Shown here: piece by piece, positions 1-8,687 of the stretch
Layout of the letters: each line of letters starts with the position of its first letter
How positions within the stretch are numbered: position 1 is the stretch's first letter
NCBI GenBank assembly: GCA_963787195.1
Contig: CAWBCI010000006.1
Coordinates: forward strand, 1-64,000
Source of the DNA: CAWBCI01 sp963787195
GTDB taxonomy: Bacteria > Bacteroidota > Bacteroidia > Bacteroidales > JAGOPY01
DNA length: 64,000 nucleotides
Direction of reading: 5' to 3'
Notes under the pieces: generated by a model
What the model saw: the letters and a program-made list of their open reading frames with translations, nothing else
Databases searched by the model: none
What the model was told of the DNA's origin: nothing
Translations under genes and position numbers: made by a program

Positions 1-110
1 AGCATTGATGATATTTTCAATGATCTTTGCTTTCAGATTGATGCTCTTGTAACTGCCTGATTTTAAAAGCAGACCTAAATAATATACAGGCTTGTTTACG
101 GCATAAAAAA
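1..110. other. Window edge, no supported gene
   Basis: No start-to-stop reading frame can be supported here. A short open stretch without a start codon exists on the minus strand, but the terminator at 105-137 lies directly upstream of it, so it is probably chance. Confidence 0.4.
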
Positions 111-137
111 AGCCGGCTGGGTATATTTCAGCCGGCT
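105..137 (-). terminator. Intrinsic terminator of the Pat-like gene
   Basis: A perfect 9-bp GC-rich stem (AGCCGGCTG at 111-119 with CAGCCGGCT at 129-137) has a 9-nt loop. On the minus strand it is followed by seven T residues (complement of 105-111). It lies 20 bp beyond the stop codon of the gene at 158-2842. Confidence 0.85.
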
Positions 138-157
138 CAGAACTTTATTATCCGGAA

Positions 158-2842
158 TTAATTGATGTCCTTCGAAATACTTACAGTACTATCCTGGTTG
201 TAATTCAAATCAAATCCCAGCTTTTTGAACACGGCTAACATAGCCTGGTTGTCCTTGGTTGTTTCGGCAACTATCCTTTTCAGGTTCCATTGCTTTGCAA
301 TTTGCATACAATAGTCGGTCAGCAATGTGCCAAGCTCCCTCTTCTGCCATTTATCCCCGATAAGGATGGCATATTCTACTGTTTCAAAGTCCAGGTCGGT
401 GATCAGCCTGCCAACCCCGATTAACTTTTTATTGCCATTTTCTACAACTTCAGCCACGATAGCGATTTCACGGGCATAGTCGATAAAACAGAATTGGGTG
501 GCAACCTCGTGGGCATCATAATGGAAATTATACCTGAATCTTGAATAGATCGATTCCTTGGAGCAGCTGCTCAGCAATTCCAGCCAGAGGGGTTCGTCTT
601 CCGGCTTGATGGGGCGGAGTAAAACTTCAGCGCCATCATTCAATTTAGCTTCCTTGATAAATTTTTCAGGATAAGGATGTATCAGCAAATGTGAGAACTG
701 AGGCAGGTCTTTGCCTACCAGGCTCTTATCAATGACAATACGGGCATCCAACGCGATGGCATCATCAACGGTCACTAAAAGGGGATTAATATCCAGTTCT
801 TCGATTTCCGGATAGTCAGCAGCGATGTATGATAAGCGGATGATCGCTTCGATCAGCTTTTCAATGTTTTTTGGGGTGCTTCCACGATAACCTTTCAGCA
901 GGGGATAAATTTTAAGCGATTCAATCATCCGTCTGGTAAGGCTTTCATTCAAAGGCGGAAAAGCAAGCTGGGTATCCTTGAATAATTCGGCAGAAGTGCC
1001 TCCCATCCCTACCAGCAATACAGTTCCGAATACGGGGTCCTTCTTGATTCCAAGTATGAGTTCCACAGCGTCTTTGGTATTTACCATCTTCTGGAGCGTT
1101 ACACCTTCAATCTGCGCTTCGGGCATTTTTTCTTTAATGCTGCGGGTCATAGTTTTGAAGTTATTCCAAACGCCGTCTTCATCCTTGATATTCAGAACAA
1201 CTCCTCCAACATCTGATTTATGGGTTATATCAGGAGAGTGAATTTTCATAACTACCGGATAGCCAAGATGATTTGCTATGTCAGCAGCTTCGATGGATGT
1301 TTTGGCAATCAGAGGTTGAGTGGTTGAGATGCCGTATGCGCTGATGAGAGCCTTGGAAACATCCTCCGATAATATTTTCTCCTTTGTGAAGTGTTTGGAA
1401 ACAAATTCTTTCCTGACTTTTTCCCTGTCAACATTAAAAGTCACAGGAAAATCCTTCGGAGTTTCAAAGAGGGTATCCAGGTTTTTAGAATAATTCGAGA
1501 GGGTCATGAATGCACGTATGGCCGCTTCCGGTGTATCATAATTGGCAATACCGGCTTTATTGAATATGTCTATGCCTTCACGCATGCTTTGACCTCCCAG
1601 CCATGCTGCCATTACAGGCTTAGCAGTGTGCTCCGAGAGCTTCGCAACTGCACGTGCAGTTTCTGTTGGATTGGTCATAGCCTGTGGGGTGAGGATTACA
1701 AGGGCAGCATCCACATTGGGATCTTCCAGTACTATACTGGTTGCAGTTGCAAAACGATCAGGAGGTGCATCTCCAAGCACATCCACCGGGTTTCCGTGAG
1801 ACCAGAAAGGAGGCAGATAATCATTCAGCTTTTGCATGGTTTCATCTGTCAGCTTGGTGAGCTTTCCGTTGAGTGAAATGAGCGTATCGGTAGCCATAAC
1901 CCCCGGACCTCCGGCATTCGTGATAATTGCCAGCTTTGATCCTTTAGGAATATTTCTCTGGGCCATCAGTTCTGTAAAGTTGAAAATGTCACCGATATCA
2001 AATACACGGGCAATCCCGGCACGTTGGAAAACTGCATCGTAAATAGTATCTTCCGAAGCCAGTGCACCAGTGTGTGAGGCTGCAGCAGCGGCAGATTCGG
2101 GGAATCTCCCGGCTTTATAAACAATGATGGGTTTTTTGCGGGCAAAAGCACGGGCTGCTGTCATAAACTGACGGGCCTTGCTGATGGCTTCCACGTATAA
2201 TACGATGGATTTGGTGTTTGGATCCTGACCGAAATAATCGATCAGGTCGCCGAAACCTATATCCATGAGATTCCCCACTGAAACAAAATAGGAGAATCCG
2301 ATATTCTGTTCATGGGCCCAGTCAAGGGCCGAAGTGCATAAAGCACCGGATTGGGAAATAAAAGCCACATGACCTTTTTTCGGCATTCCGGCTGCAAAAC
2401 TTGCATTCAGATTATGTCCGGGAACTATCACCCCCAGGCAATTCGGTCCGATCACATGCATGTCCTTATATTTGGCTACTTCAAGTTTCACCTGGTTCTC
2501 CAGCTTGCGCCCTTCTTCTCCAACTTCCTTAAAACCTGCCGACATGATAATGATCCCCTTGATACCGGCTTCACCACATTCGGTGATGAGTTGCGGGACT
2601 AACTTGGAACTGGTGCAGATTACTGCCAGATCAGGCACTTTCGGAAGACTTTTTACATTCGGATAGCATGGGATGCCCATTACAGCTTCGTGCTTGGGAT
2701 TCACCGGATAAACGACTCCCTTGAATCCACCGCCAACAAGATTTCTCAGTGTAATCCCTCCAACGCTGTTCGGGTCGGTCGGAACCCCGATAACCGCAAT
2801 TCGCTGTGGACGGAATATTTTTTCTAATGTTTTAATAGCCAT
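158..2842 (-). CDS. ADP-forming acyl/acetyl-CoA synthetase fused to a GNAT acetyltransferase (Pat-like)
   Basis: The 894-residue protein has an N-terminal CoA-binding Rossmann domain (about 8-105), the succinyl-CoA-ligase-type flavodoxin domains (about 150-440), an ATP-grasp domain (about 490-700) and a C-terminal GNAT domain (about 735-890). This is the architecture of the protein lysine acetyltransferase Pat/YfiQ and of fused ADP-forming acetyl-CoA synthetases. Glu218 (in VLYVEAI) and His257 (in SHTGA) fall where archaeal ADP-forming acetyl-CoA synthetases carry the residues needed for phospho-transfer, so the ligase half may be active; classical Pat is thought to have lost that activity. 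It ends the acetate cluster that includes acs and satP on the same strand, so an acetyltransferase acting on Acs or an acetate-producing/consuming ligase are both plausible. A -7 box (2932-2939) and a palindrome (2903-2917) lie upstream. Domain assignment is firm; substrate is inferred. Confidence 0.88.
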   Translation of the reverse strand: MAIKTLEKIFRPQRIAVIGVPTDPNSVGGITLRNLVGGGFKGVVYPVNPKHEAVMGIPCYPNVKSLPKVPDLAVICTSSKLVPQLITECGEAGIKGIIIMSAGFKEVGEEGRKLENQVKLEVAKYKDMHVIGPNCLGVIVPGHNLNASFAAGMPKKGHVAFISQSGALCTSALDWAHEQNIGFSYFVSVGNLMDIGFGDLIDYFGQDPNTKSIVLYVEAISKARQFMTAARAFARKKPIIVYKAGRFPESAAAAASHTGALASEDTIYDAVFQRAGIARVFDIGDIFNFTELMAQRNIPKGSKLAIITNAGGPGVMATDTLISLNGKLTKLTDETMQKLNDYLPPFWSHGNPVDVLGDAPPDRFATATSIVLEDPNVDAALVILTPQAMTNPTETARAVAKLSEHTAKPVMAAWLGGQSMREGIDIFNKAGIANYDTPEAAIRAFMTLSNYSKNLDTLFETPKDFPVTFNVDREKVRKEFVSKHFTKEKILSEDVSKALISAYGISTTQPLIAKTSIEAADIANHLGYPVVMKIHSPDITHKSDVGGVVLNIKDEDGVWNNFKTMTRSIKEKMPEAQIEGVTLQKMVNTKDAVELILGIKKDPVFGTVLLVGMGGTSAELFKDTQLAFPPLNESLTRRMIESLKIYPLLKGYRGSTPKNIEKLIEAIIRLSYIAADYPEIEELDINPLLVTVDDAIALDARIVIDKSLVGKDLPQFSHLLIHPYPEKFIKEAKLNDGAEVLLRPIKPEDEPLWLELLSSCSKESIYSRFRYNFHYDAHEVATQFCFIDYAREIAIVAEVVENGNKKLIGVGRLITDLDFETVEYAILIGDKWQKRELGTLLTDYCMQIAKQWNLKRIVAETTKDNQAMLAVFKKLGFDLNYNQDSTVSISKDIN

Positions 2843-2902
2843 TTTTTGATCAAATTAATGCTTGTTATTAATTATCTTGAATTATTTAAACCTGAATTAT
2901 CA

Positions 2903-2917
2903 GTCAAAAATTTTGAC
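2903..2917. promoter_or_regulatory. Palindrome, candidate operator
   Basis: GTCAAAA-A-TTTTGAC is a perfect 7+1+7 palindrome. It lies just downstream of the predicted transcription start of the Pat-like gene, where a repressor would block elongation. No regulator is identified. Confidence 0.3.
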
Positions 2918-2931
2918 ATAATTTGAGGCCG

Positions 2932-2939
2932 CAAAAGTA
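2932..2939 (-). promoter_or_regulatory. Bacteroidota -7 box (TACTTTTG) for the Pat-like gene
   Basis: The minus-strand sequence TACTTTTG matches the TAnnTTTG -7 consensus and lies about 90 bp upstream of the start codon at 2842. No clear -33 element was assigned. Confidence 0.4.
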
Positions 2940-3097
2940 GTCATTTTTTGTGAATTAATTAACAGAAAAGGATAAAATCCTCTTAAATGGAATAAGAGTT
3001 TTTCAAGTTATTTATTGGAATATTGAAGCTGAATTTCCGTAAAAAGGGAACTCACGGGAGTCAGACTCATAGCATGAACATAATTACCGGAAGAACT

Positions 3098-4219
3098 TTA
3101 TATGTTTTTCTGGTAAATCCTGAATTTTTTGATGATTTGGCCGCCCATTCTTTCCATTTCCGCCCTCACCTTGATATTGGTTTCAAGTTCCAGGTGACTG
3201 TCGATCGTTTTATAAGCCCTCTTAAAAGTGGATTCCAGCATTTTGATCCCCATCAGGACATCCAGTCCTTTCCCCTGCTGAGCCGCTTTGATCCCTCCAA
3301 GCATGAGAACCAGCTGATTTGTTTTTTTCATGGATTTCAAAATATAAAACAAACCAAATGGAAACAGCCTTCCTTTAGCCTTCCTGATCCCCGGTCCTAT
3401 ATCAGGCATGCCTATGAAGAAAGAGATTACTTCATTATCTTGATTGACAATAATTTTGACAAATTCAGGGTCCAGTACCGGCATATAATCTGCTGCAAGT
3501 TTTTTCATATCATCTTCAGTCAGTTCATATGAGCCGTAAATATCCCGGAAAGTTTCGTTCATCACACTCAAAACCGGCAGGATATATGGTTTGAGTTGCT
3601 TTTTATTTTTGAATTCAATGATTTTTAAATGGTTATTCAGGTTGACTCTCTCCATGATCTTCAGGTAGAAATCAGGGATTTTTTCCGGAACAATTATCCG
3701 GTATTCAACAAGATCAACTTCTTTAGTAAATCCAAATTTTTCAACAAGCCTGTTATAATATTCAAAATTATAAGGCGTGATGATCACAGCAGGATATTCA
3801 AAACCGGTGATCAGAAAGCCCTGTGGATCCTTATCCGAAAACCCGAAAGGGCCAATCAGCTTATTCATGCCCTTATTCCGGGCCCAATCTTCCACTGCAC
3901 CTAAGAGGGCTGAAGAAACTTCTTCATCATCAATACTATCGAAGGCAAAAAAACGGGCTGTGCTTTCGCCTTTCATTTCATTATACTTATAATTGATAAT
4001 TCCCATTACGCGGCCCATTACCTTTTCATCCCGGATGGCAAGAAAAAGTATGGTATCACTGATAGTATAGGCTTTATTTTTGTTTTTATCATGAAATTTC
4101 CATTCGTCCATAAAAAGGGGCGGGAGCCAGTATGTATCCTGTCTGTAAAGGCCTGATGGAAATTTGATGAACTTTTTAAGGGATGACTTACTCTTAACCT
4201 CTCTGATTTCAATGCTCAT
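3098..4219 (-). CDS. GNAT-fold protein of unknown substrate
   Basis: The 373-residue soluble protein has no signal peptide. The N-terminal part (about 55-190) has the look of a GNAT acetyltransferase fold: a beta-strand pair around the GRVMGI stretch followed by an AVEDWARNKGMNKLIGPFGF segment typical of a family of about 370-residue proteins widespread in Bacteroidota. The C-terminal half (about 200-370) resembles a second, degenerate GNAT-like lobe ending in a conserved helix. Substrate and partner are unknown. It sits between satP and the GNAT-fused ligase on the same strand, but a terminator (4348-4390) separates it from satP, so it is probably its own unit. I recognise the family only at fold level. 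Confidence 0.6.
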   Translation of the reverse strand: MSIEIREVKSKSSLKKFIKFPSGLYRQDTYWLPPLFMDEWKFHDKNKNKAYTISDTILFLAIRDEKVMGRVMGIINYKYNEMKGESTARFFAFDSIDDEEVSSALLGAVEDWARNKGMNKLIGPFGFSDKDPQGFLITGFEYPAVIITPYNFEYYNRLVEKFGFTKEVDLVEYRIIVPEKIPDFYLKIMERVNLNNHLKIIEFKNKKQLKPYILPVLSVMNETFRDIYGSYELTEDDMKKLAADYMPVLDPEFVKIIVNQDNEVISFFIGMPDIGPGIRKAKGRLFPFGLFYILKSMKKTNQLVLMLGGIKAAQQGKGLDVLMGIKMLESTFKRAYKTIDSHLELETNIKVRAEMERMGGQIIKKFRIYQKNI

Positions 4220-4347
4220 GTGTGCTGCTTCTAAGTTGGTTAAAGAGTGTTCCTGTTTGAATAAAGAATATTAATAAATCAGAATATGATATAAAAATCA
4301 TTACAAGAATCAGAAGGTAAAATTAATCAAATTGAGCTTACGGGCAA

Positions 4348-4390
4348 TAAAAAAGGACTGAACAGGAAATTTTCATCTCCTGTCCAGTCC
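4348..4390 (-). terminator. Intrinsic terminator of satP
   Basis: A 13-bp stem (4355-4367 with 4378-4390, one G-T pair) encloses a 10-nt loop and is followed on the minus strand by a run of T (complement of 4349-4354). It lies 21 bp after the satP stop. Confidence 0.85.
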
Positions 4391-4411
4391 CTTATAATTC
4401 AGTTTATTGGT

Positions 4412-4984
4412 TTATTGGGCCTTATTAATTTCACCAATAGGAAAAACGGTCCTTCCCCAGGATTCGTTTATCACTTCAGCCATGGCCAGGTAGATAGCGG
4501 ATAGACCGCAGAAAATTCCTTCAATACCGGCAATCTGACCTATCAATTTCGATCCGCTCCAATCCCTGATAGCGAGCAGAAAAAACAGGATCCATAAGGT
4601 AAAGAATATGATCTGCAAAGCGCGGTTTTTTCCAAAAGTCCCAATCCACATGAAGAAGGTAAACAAACCCCACATAAACAGGTACCAGGCCATAAAGGAG
4701 GCGGGGGGCTTTTCAAGCCAGCCTAAAATAGGAAAAGTAATGAGAAAGACAAGGGTTAACCAGAAAAATCCATAGGATGTAAAAGCCACGAGGCCAAAGG
4801 TATTCCCTTTTTTGAATTCCATTATACCGGCAACAATCTGGGCGAGGCCACCATAAAAAACGCCCATGGCCAGGATCATTGAACCCAGAGGGAAAAATCC
4901 AGCATTGTGGATGTTCAACAGGACGGTTGTCATTCCAAACCCCATTAAACCGAGGGGTGCGGGATTTGCTAATTTATTTTCCAT
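4412..4984 (-). CDS. satP: Acetate/succinate transporter, GPR1/FUN34/YaaH family
   Basis: The 190-residue integral membrane protein has six predicted transmembrane helices and the family signature NPAPLGLMGFGMTT near its N terminus (about residues 7-20). The family forms hexameric acetate channels/symporters in the inner membrane. The acetyl-CoA synthetase gene lies directly upstream on the same strand (176 bp gap), which supports a role in acetate uptake before activation. Length is typical (about 190). The spacer to acs contains an inverted repeat (5050-5109). Confidence 0.88.
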   Translation of the reverse strand: MENKLANPAPLGLMGFGMTTVLLNIHNAGFFPLGSMILAMGVFYGGLAQIVAGIMEFKKGNTFGLVAFTSYGFFWLTLVFLITFPILGWLEKPPASFMAWYLFMWGLFTFFMWIGTFGKNRALQIIFFTLWILFFLLAIRDWSGSKLIGQIAGIEGIFCGLSAIYLAMAEVINESWGRTVFPIGEINKAQ

Positions 4985-5049
4985 ATTTATATAGTTTGGT
5001 TAAAGAAATTATTAATAAAAGATTTAATTGGCATTATTTCACGATTTTT

Positions 5050-5109
5050 CGCTCATAACCAGGGTGACCTAATAGCTATACACTAACTATCTGCAATACG
5101 GTATGAGCG
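5050..5109. repeat. Inverted repeat in the acs-satP spacer
   Basis: CGCTCATAACC (5050-5060) pairs with GGTATGAGCG (5100-5109), with one bulged base and a 39-nt loop. Neither strand shows a T run afterwards, so it is not a standard intrinsic terminator. It could be an mRNA processing/stability stem or an operator pair for satP. Confidence 0.35.
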
Positions 5110-5160
5110 TTTACAGGAATAAAAGTAAGTGCAAACTATTAAGGCCATCCTGTTTATGGA

Positions 5161-7074
5161 TTACCTTTTTACCTGGACCTTGGCGCCGGAGATAATATCT
5201 TCGACAACGCCCGGATCGAGCAGGGTAGAGGTGTCTCCCAGGTTTGTTGCGTCGCCTTCCCCGATTTTGCGGAGGATACGCCGCATGATTTTACCTGAAC
5301 GGGTTTTAGGCAGACCGGCAACGATCTGTATCTTATCCGGTTTAGCAATCGGTCCGATAACTTTGTTCACTATGTCACGGATCTCTTTCTCTATGGTAAG
5401 AGCCTGATCTTCCGACATGGCTTCACAGGTTACATAAGCATAGATGCCCGATCCTTTGATATCATGAGGATATCCTACTACGGCTGATTCCACAACCTTT
5501 GGGTGCTGGTTGATGGCATCCTCCACTTCGGCAGTTCCGATACGATGGCCTGATACATTGATTACATCGTCGACACGGCCCAGGATGCGGTAATAACCTT
5601 CTTCATCCCGTTTGGCCCCGTCACCGGTGAAATATAGACCTTTATAGGTAGCAAAATAATTAATCCGGCACCTTTCGTGGTCCCCGTATGTTGAACGAAT
5701 CATGCCTGGCCAGGGAAATTTTATGCAAAGATTTCCCTGTACACCATTGCCTTCAACCACATTGCCTTCATTATTAACAAGCACGGGCTGTATCCCGGGC
5801 AGAGGTAAAGTAGCATATGAAGGTTTAGTAGGTGTTATACCTGCCAGAGGCGTAATCATGATGCCTCCGGTTTCAGTTTGCCACCAGGTATCTACCAGGG
5901 GACATTTGCCTTTTCCAACAAGGTCGTGGTACCAGCGCCAGGCTTCCTCATTGATGGGCTCTCCAACCGATCCAATGACTTTGAGCGAGCTCAGGTCATG
6001 CGAGCGGACCCATTCATCTCCCTGTGCCATGAGCGCACGTATAGCTGTAGGAGCAGTATAGAACTGGTTGACTTTATATTTGTCAACTACATCCCAGAAA
6101 CGGCCTGCGTCTGGGAAGGTGGGAACTCCTTCAAACATGATGGAAGTAGCACCTGCCAGCAATGGCCCATAGACAATGTATGTATGACCGGTTACCCAGC
6201 CAATGTCGGCTGTGCACCAGAATATATCACCTTCATTATATTGGAAAACATTTTTAAAGGTATATTCACCATAAACCATGTAACCTGCTGTAGTATGCAG
6301 TACTCCTTTGGGTTTTCCGGTGGAACCGGATGTGTATAGGATGAAGAGTGTATCTTCAGAATCCATTACTTCCGCTTTATTTTCCGATGGCACGTCTTTG
6401 ATGAAATCGTCCCACCAAATATCCCTGCCTTCCTGCATGTTGATTTTATCACCTGTCCTTTTCAGAACGATGGCATTCTTCACACTTGGAGAACTTAAAA
6501 GGGCTTCGTCTACGATGGATTTAAGCGCCACGGTCTTATTCCCACGGTAAAGACCATCGGAAGTGATCACCAGCTTGCATTCCGAGTCTATAATACGGTC
6601 GGCTAATGAATTAGATGAGAAGCCTGCGAATACTATGCTGTGAACAGCCCCTATACGGGCACATGCCAGCATGGCTATGGGTAATTCGGGAACCATAGGA
6701 AGATAGATCGCTACCCGGTCACCTTTTTTAATTCCGAGCTTTTTAAGTGCATTGGCAAACTGGCCGACTTTTTCGAAAAGTTCCCCGTAGGTAATTCTCT
6801 TTTCAGCTTCCTTCGGATCATTGGGCTCCCAGATGAGGGCTACCTGGTCCTTGCGGGCAGGCAGGTTCCTTTCAAAGATGTTCTCAGTAATGTTTAGTTT
6901 CCCGTTGATGAACCACTCCACTTTAGGTTCGATAAAATTCCATTCCAGGACTTTATCCCACTTCCTTTGCCAGGTAAAATCCTCGGCAATCTTTCCCCAG
7001 AAACCTTCCGGATCGCTCACGCTTTCCTGGTACTTTTGGAAATATTCGATAAAGCTTGTGATTTTTTTTGTCAT
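5161..7074 (-). CDS. acs: Acetyl-CoA synthetase, AMP-forming
   Basis: The 637-residue enzyme converts acetate, ATP and CoA to acetyl-CoA, AMP and PPi in the cytoplasm. The adenylate-forming P-loop YTSGSTGKPKG is at about 247-257, the DTWWQTETGG substrate motif follows in the middle, and PKTRSGKIMRR near the C terminus holds Lys595, the lysine that in Acs of other bacteria is switched off by Pat acetylation. Length is normal for the family. The porin gene ends 61 bp upstream on the same strand and satP follows, so the three may be co-transcribed. The Pat-like GNAT fusion 2.3 kb downstream is a candidate regulator of this enzyme. Confidence 0.96.
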   Translation of the reverse strand: MTKKITSFIEYFQKYQESVSDPEGFWGKIAEDFTWQRKWDKVLEWNFIEPKVEWFINGKLNITENIFERNLPARKDQVALIWEPNDPKEAEKRITYGELFEKVGQFANALKKLGIKKGDRVAIYLPMVPELPIAMLACARIGAVHSIVFAGFSSNSLADRIIDSECKLVITSDGLYRGNKTVALKSIVDEALLSSPSVKNAIVLKRTGDKINMQEGRDIWWDDFIKDVPSENKAEVMDSEDTLFILYTSGSTGKPKGVLHTTAGYMVYGEYTFKNVFQYNEGDIFWCTADIGWVTGHTYIVYGPLLAGATSIMFEGVPTFPDAGRFWDVVDKYKVNQFYTAPTAIRALMAQGDEWVRSHDLSSLKVIGSVGEPINEEAWRWYHDLVGKGKCPLVDTWWQTETGGIMITPLAGITPTKPSYATLPLPGIQPVLVNNEGNVVEGNGVQGNLCIKFPWPGMIRSTYGDHERCRINYFATYKGLYFTGDGAKRDEEGYYRILGRVDDVINVSGHRIGTAEVEDAINQHPKVVESAVVGYPHDIKGSGIYAYVTCEAMSEDQALTIEKEIRDIVNKVIGPIAKPDKIQIVAGLPKTRSGKIMRRILRKIGEGDATNLGDTSTLLDPGVVEDIISGAKVQVKR

Positions 7075-7135
7075 ATCTGTTAAATTTAATTAGTGAATAA
7101 TTAATGGGTTATGCTTGATAGATTTGGGTCATGAT

Positions 7136-8395
7136 TTAAAAGAAATAGTAGACGCCTACTAAAAAGCGGAAATTGCCTATTTCTTTGGTGTTCTGGGCAA
7201 TTCCCTTGGAATCTGCGCTCTTTCCGTAAGCAGCGGCCGTATAGTCAAGTTCGGGAGCTATGCGGAATTTTCCTGTGTTATAGATAAGCCTTGGGGAAAT
7301 CCGATAGATGTATGCGATATAATCATTGTTTTTCTTGTCATATCCTCTGTCATAAAATGGGCCTGTAACATCTTTAGATGCCCCAAGATTTTTGGAGTAT
7401 CCAAGGAATAGGCCAACTTGCAACTTCTTACCGTTGGTGTTGAAATCCCCCCAGAACGACATGGTACGGATAGGAGTATATTCTACAAAATTCTTCTGAA
7501 TATCGGTAACGCTGGAAACGGCATATCCACCCAGCATGGTGTAATCATAGGCATCCTGCCCGTAGAAGCCTGTGATTTTAAATGTCATGGCAGGAATTAC
7601 CAGTTTGGTATAAAGCATTCCCGACATACTGCTGACCTTGGTGGTAGTTTTGTAACTACTGTCGGTTGACATTCTGGGGAGCAGGGATTTATAAGCTCCG
7701 GCAAGGCCGATCAGGAAACTGGTCCCCTTTTCATTTTTTGTGCTGTATTCAATATTCAGGTTGAATGCCGGGGTTGCGGTATTCCTAATGTACATGGTAC
7801 TGGCTCCCTTAGGTCCGTTGCTCTTGAAATCAAGCTGGGAGAGAGCTGCTATATAGACCTTGAATCCACCGAAATTTTGGGTGAGGCGTATCTGGGGATT
7901 CCGGCTGAATGGCATAAAAGGGACACCCGTATTGAAGTTAACCACTCCTGGAAAACTGGCAGTGGTGAACATGGGATTCCAGTACTGTCCAACCAGCAAC
8001 TCGGTTTTGGTCCAGTTCAGTTTTACATAAGCATGGCGCAGGCGGAAACCATTAATGTTCCCATCGGCCATTCCGAAGAATTCGCCTTCAATTGCGCCGG
8101 AAGTTTTAGCACCCAGAGCATCCGGGCCGGTGATGTCACCGTGCAGCCGGGTCTGTATGCTCAGAAAGTTGAAATTCGGCCGGGCGTTGATGTCCTTGCC
8201 GTCTTTATCCAGGGACTCATTCATGGGATAAAGGTAGAACTGACCATCCCGGATGCTGACCGTTTGCCGGGAATCCCAGTACATATCTGTTTTTACAAAT
8301 CCATTGAAATGGATCCCGAATGTTTTGCCCTTATCCTGGGCCATGATGATAGCCGGCAGAATAAAAGCCAAAAATAAAAACAAGCTTTTTTTCAT
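7136..8395 (-). CDS. Outer-membrane porin, DcaP-like beta-barrel
   Basis: The 419-residue protein starts with a Sec signal peptide (MKKSLFLFLAFILPAIIMAQ) and continues as alternating aromatic/polar beta-strands ending in an aromatic residue (GVYYFF), the hallmark of a barrel inserted by the Bam complex. The LRHAYVKLNWTKTELLVGQYWNPMF segment is typical of DcaP-type trimeric porins. It is the first gene of the acetate group (61 bp before acs), so diffusion of acetate or another small acid across the outer membrane is a reasonable inference, but the sequence does not show specificity. Confidence 0.72.
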   Translation of the reverse strand: MKKSLFLFLAFILPAIIMAQDKGKTFGIHFNGFVKTDMYWDSRQTVSIRDGQFYLYPMNESLDKDGKDINARPNFNFLSIQTRLHGDITGPDALGAKTSGAIEGEFFGMADGNINGFRLRHAYVKLNWTKTELLVGQYWNPMFTTASFPGVVNFNTGVPFMPFSRNPQIRLTQNFGGFKVYIAALSQLDFKSNGPKGASTMYIRNTATPAFNLNIEYSTKNEKGTSFLIGLAGAYKSLLPRMSTDSSYKTTTKVSSMSGMLYTKLVIPAMTFKITGFYGQDAYDYTMLGGYAVSSVTDIQKNFVEYTPIRTMSFWGDFNTNGKKLQVGLFLGYSKNLGASKDVTGPFYDRGYDKKNNDYIAYIYRISPRLIYNTGKFRIAPELDYTAAAYGKSADSKGIAQNTKEIGNFRFLVGVYYFF

Positions 8396-8687
8396 AAGTA
8401 ATGTGGGTTAATGGGTTGTTAATTATTTAACATTAACTTGTTTAGGGCGGTCTAATTTACAATTTTTTTTAGATAGCACAAGGCTTTACAGCTATCTTTA
8501 TTTTGATTCATAAGCCCTTTAAAAAATAGGCATTCAGACAGATATGATCTTATTTAAAACAGTTATATACTTTAGATATGGAAATTTATAAAGGTTATAA
8601 ATAAGATTGATGGATATTATTGAAAAACAGGGGGATTCCCAATGAGTTTCGGTCCAAAAATGCAAGTGCTTTTCCTGGAAATAAATA

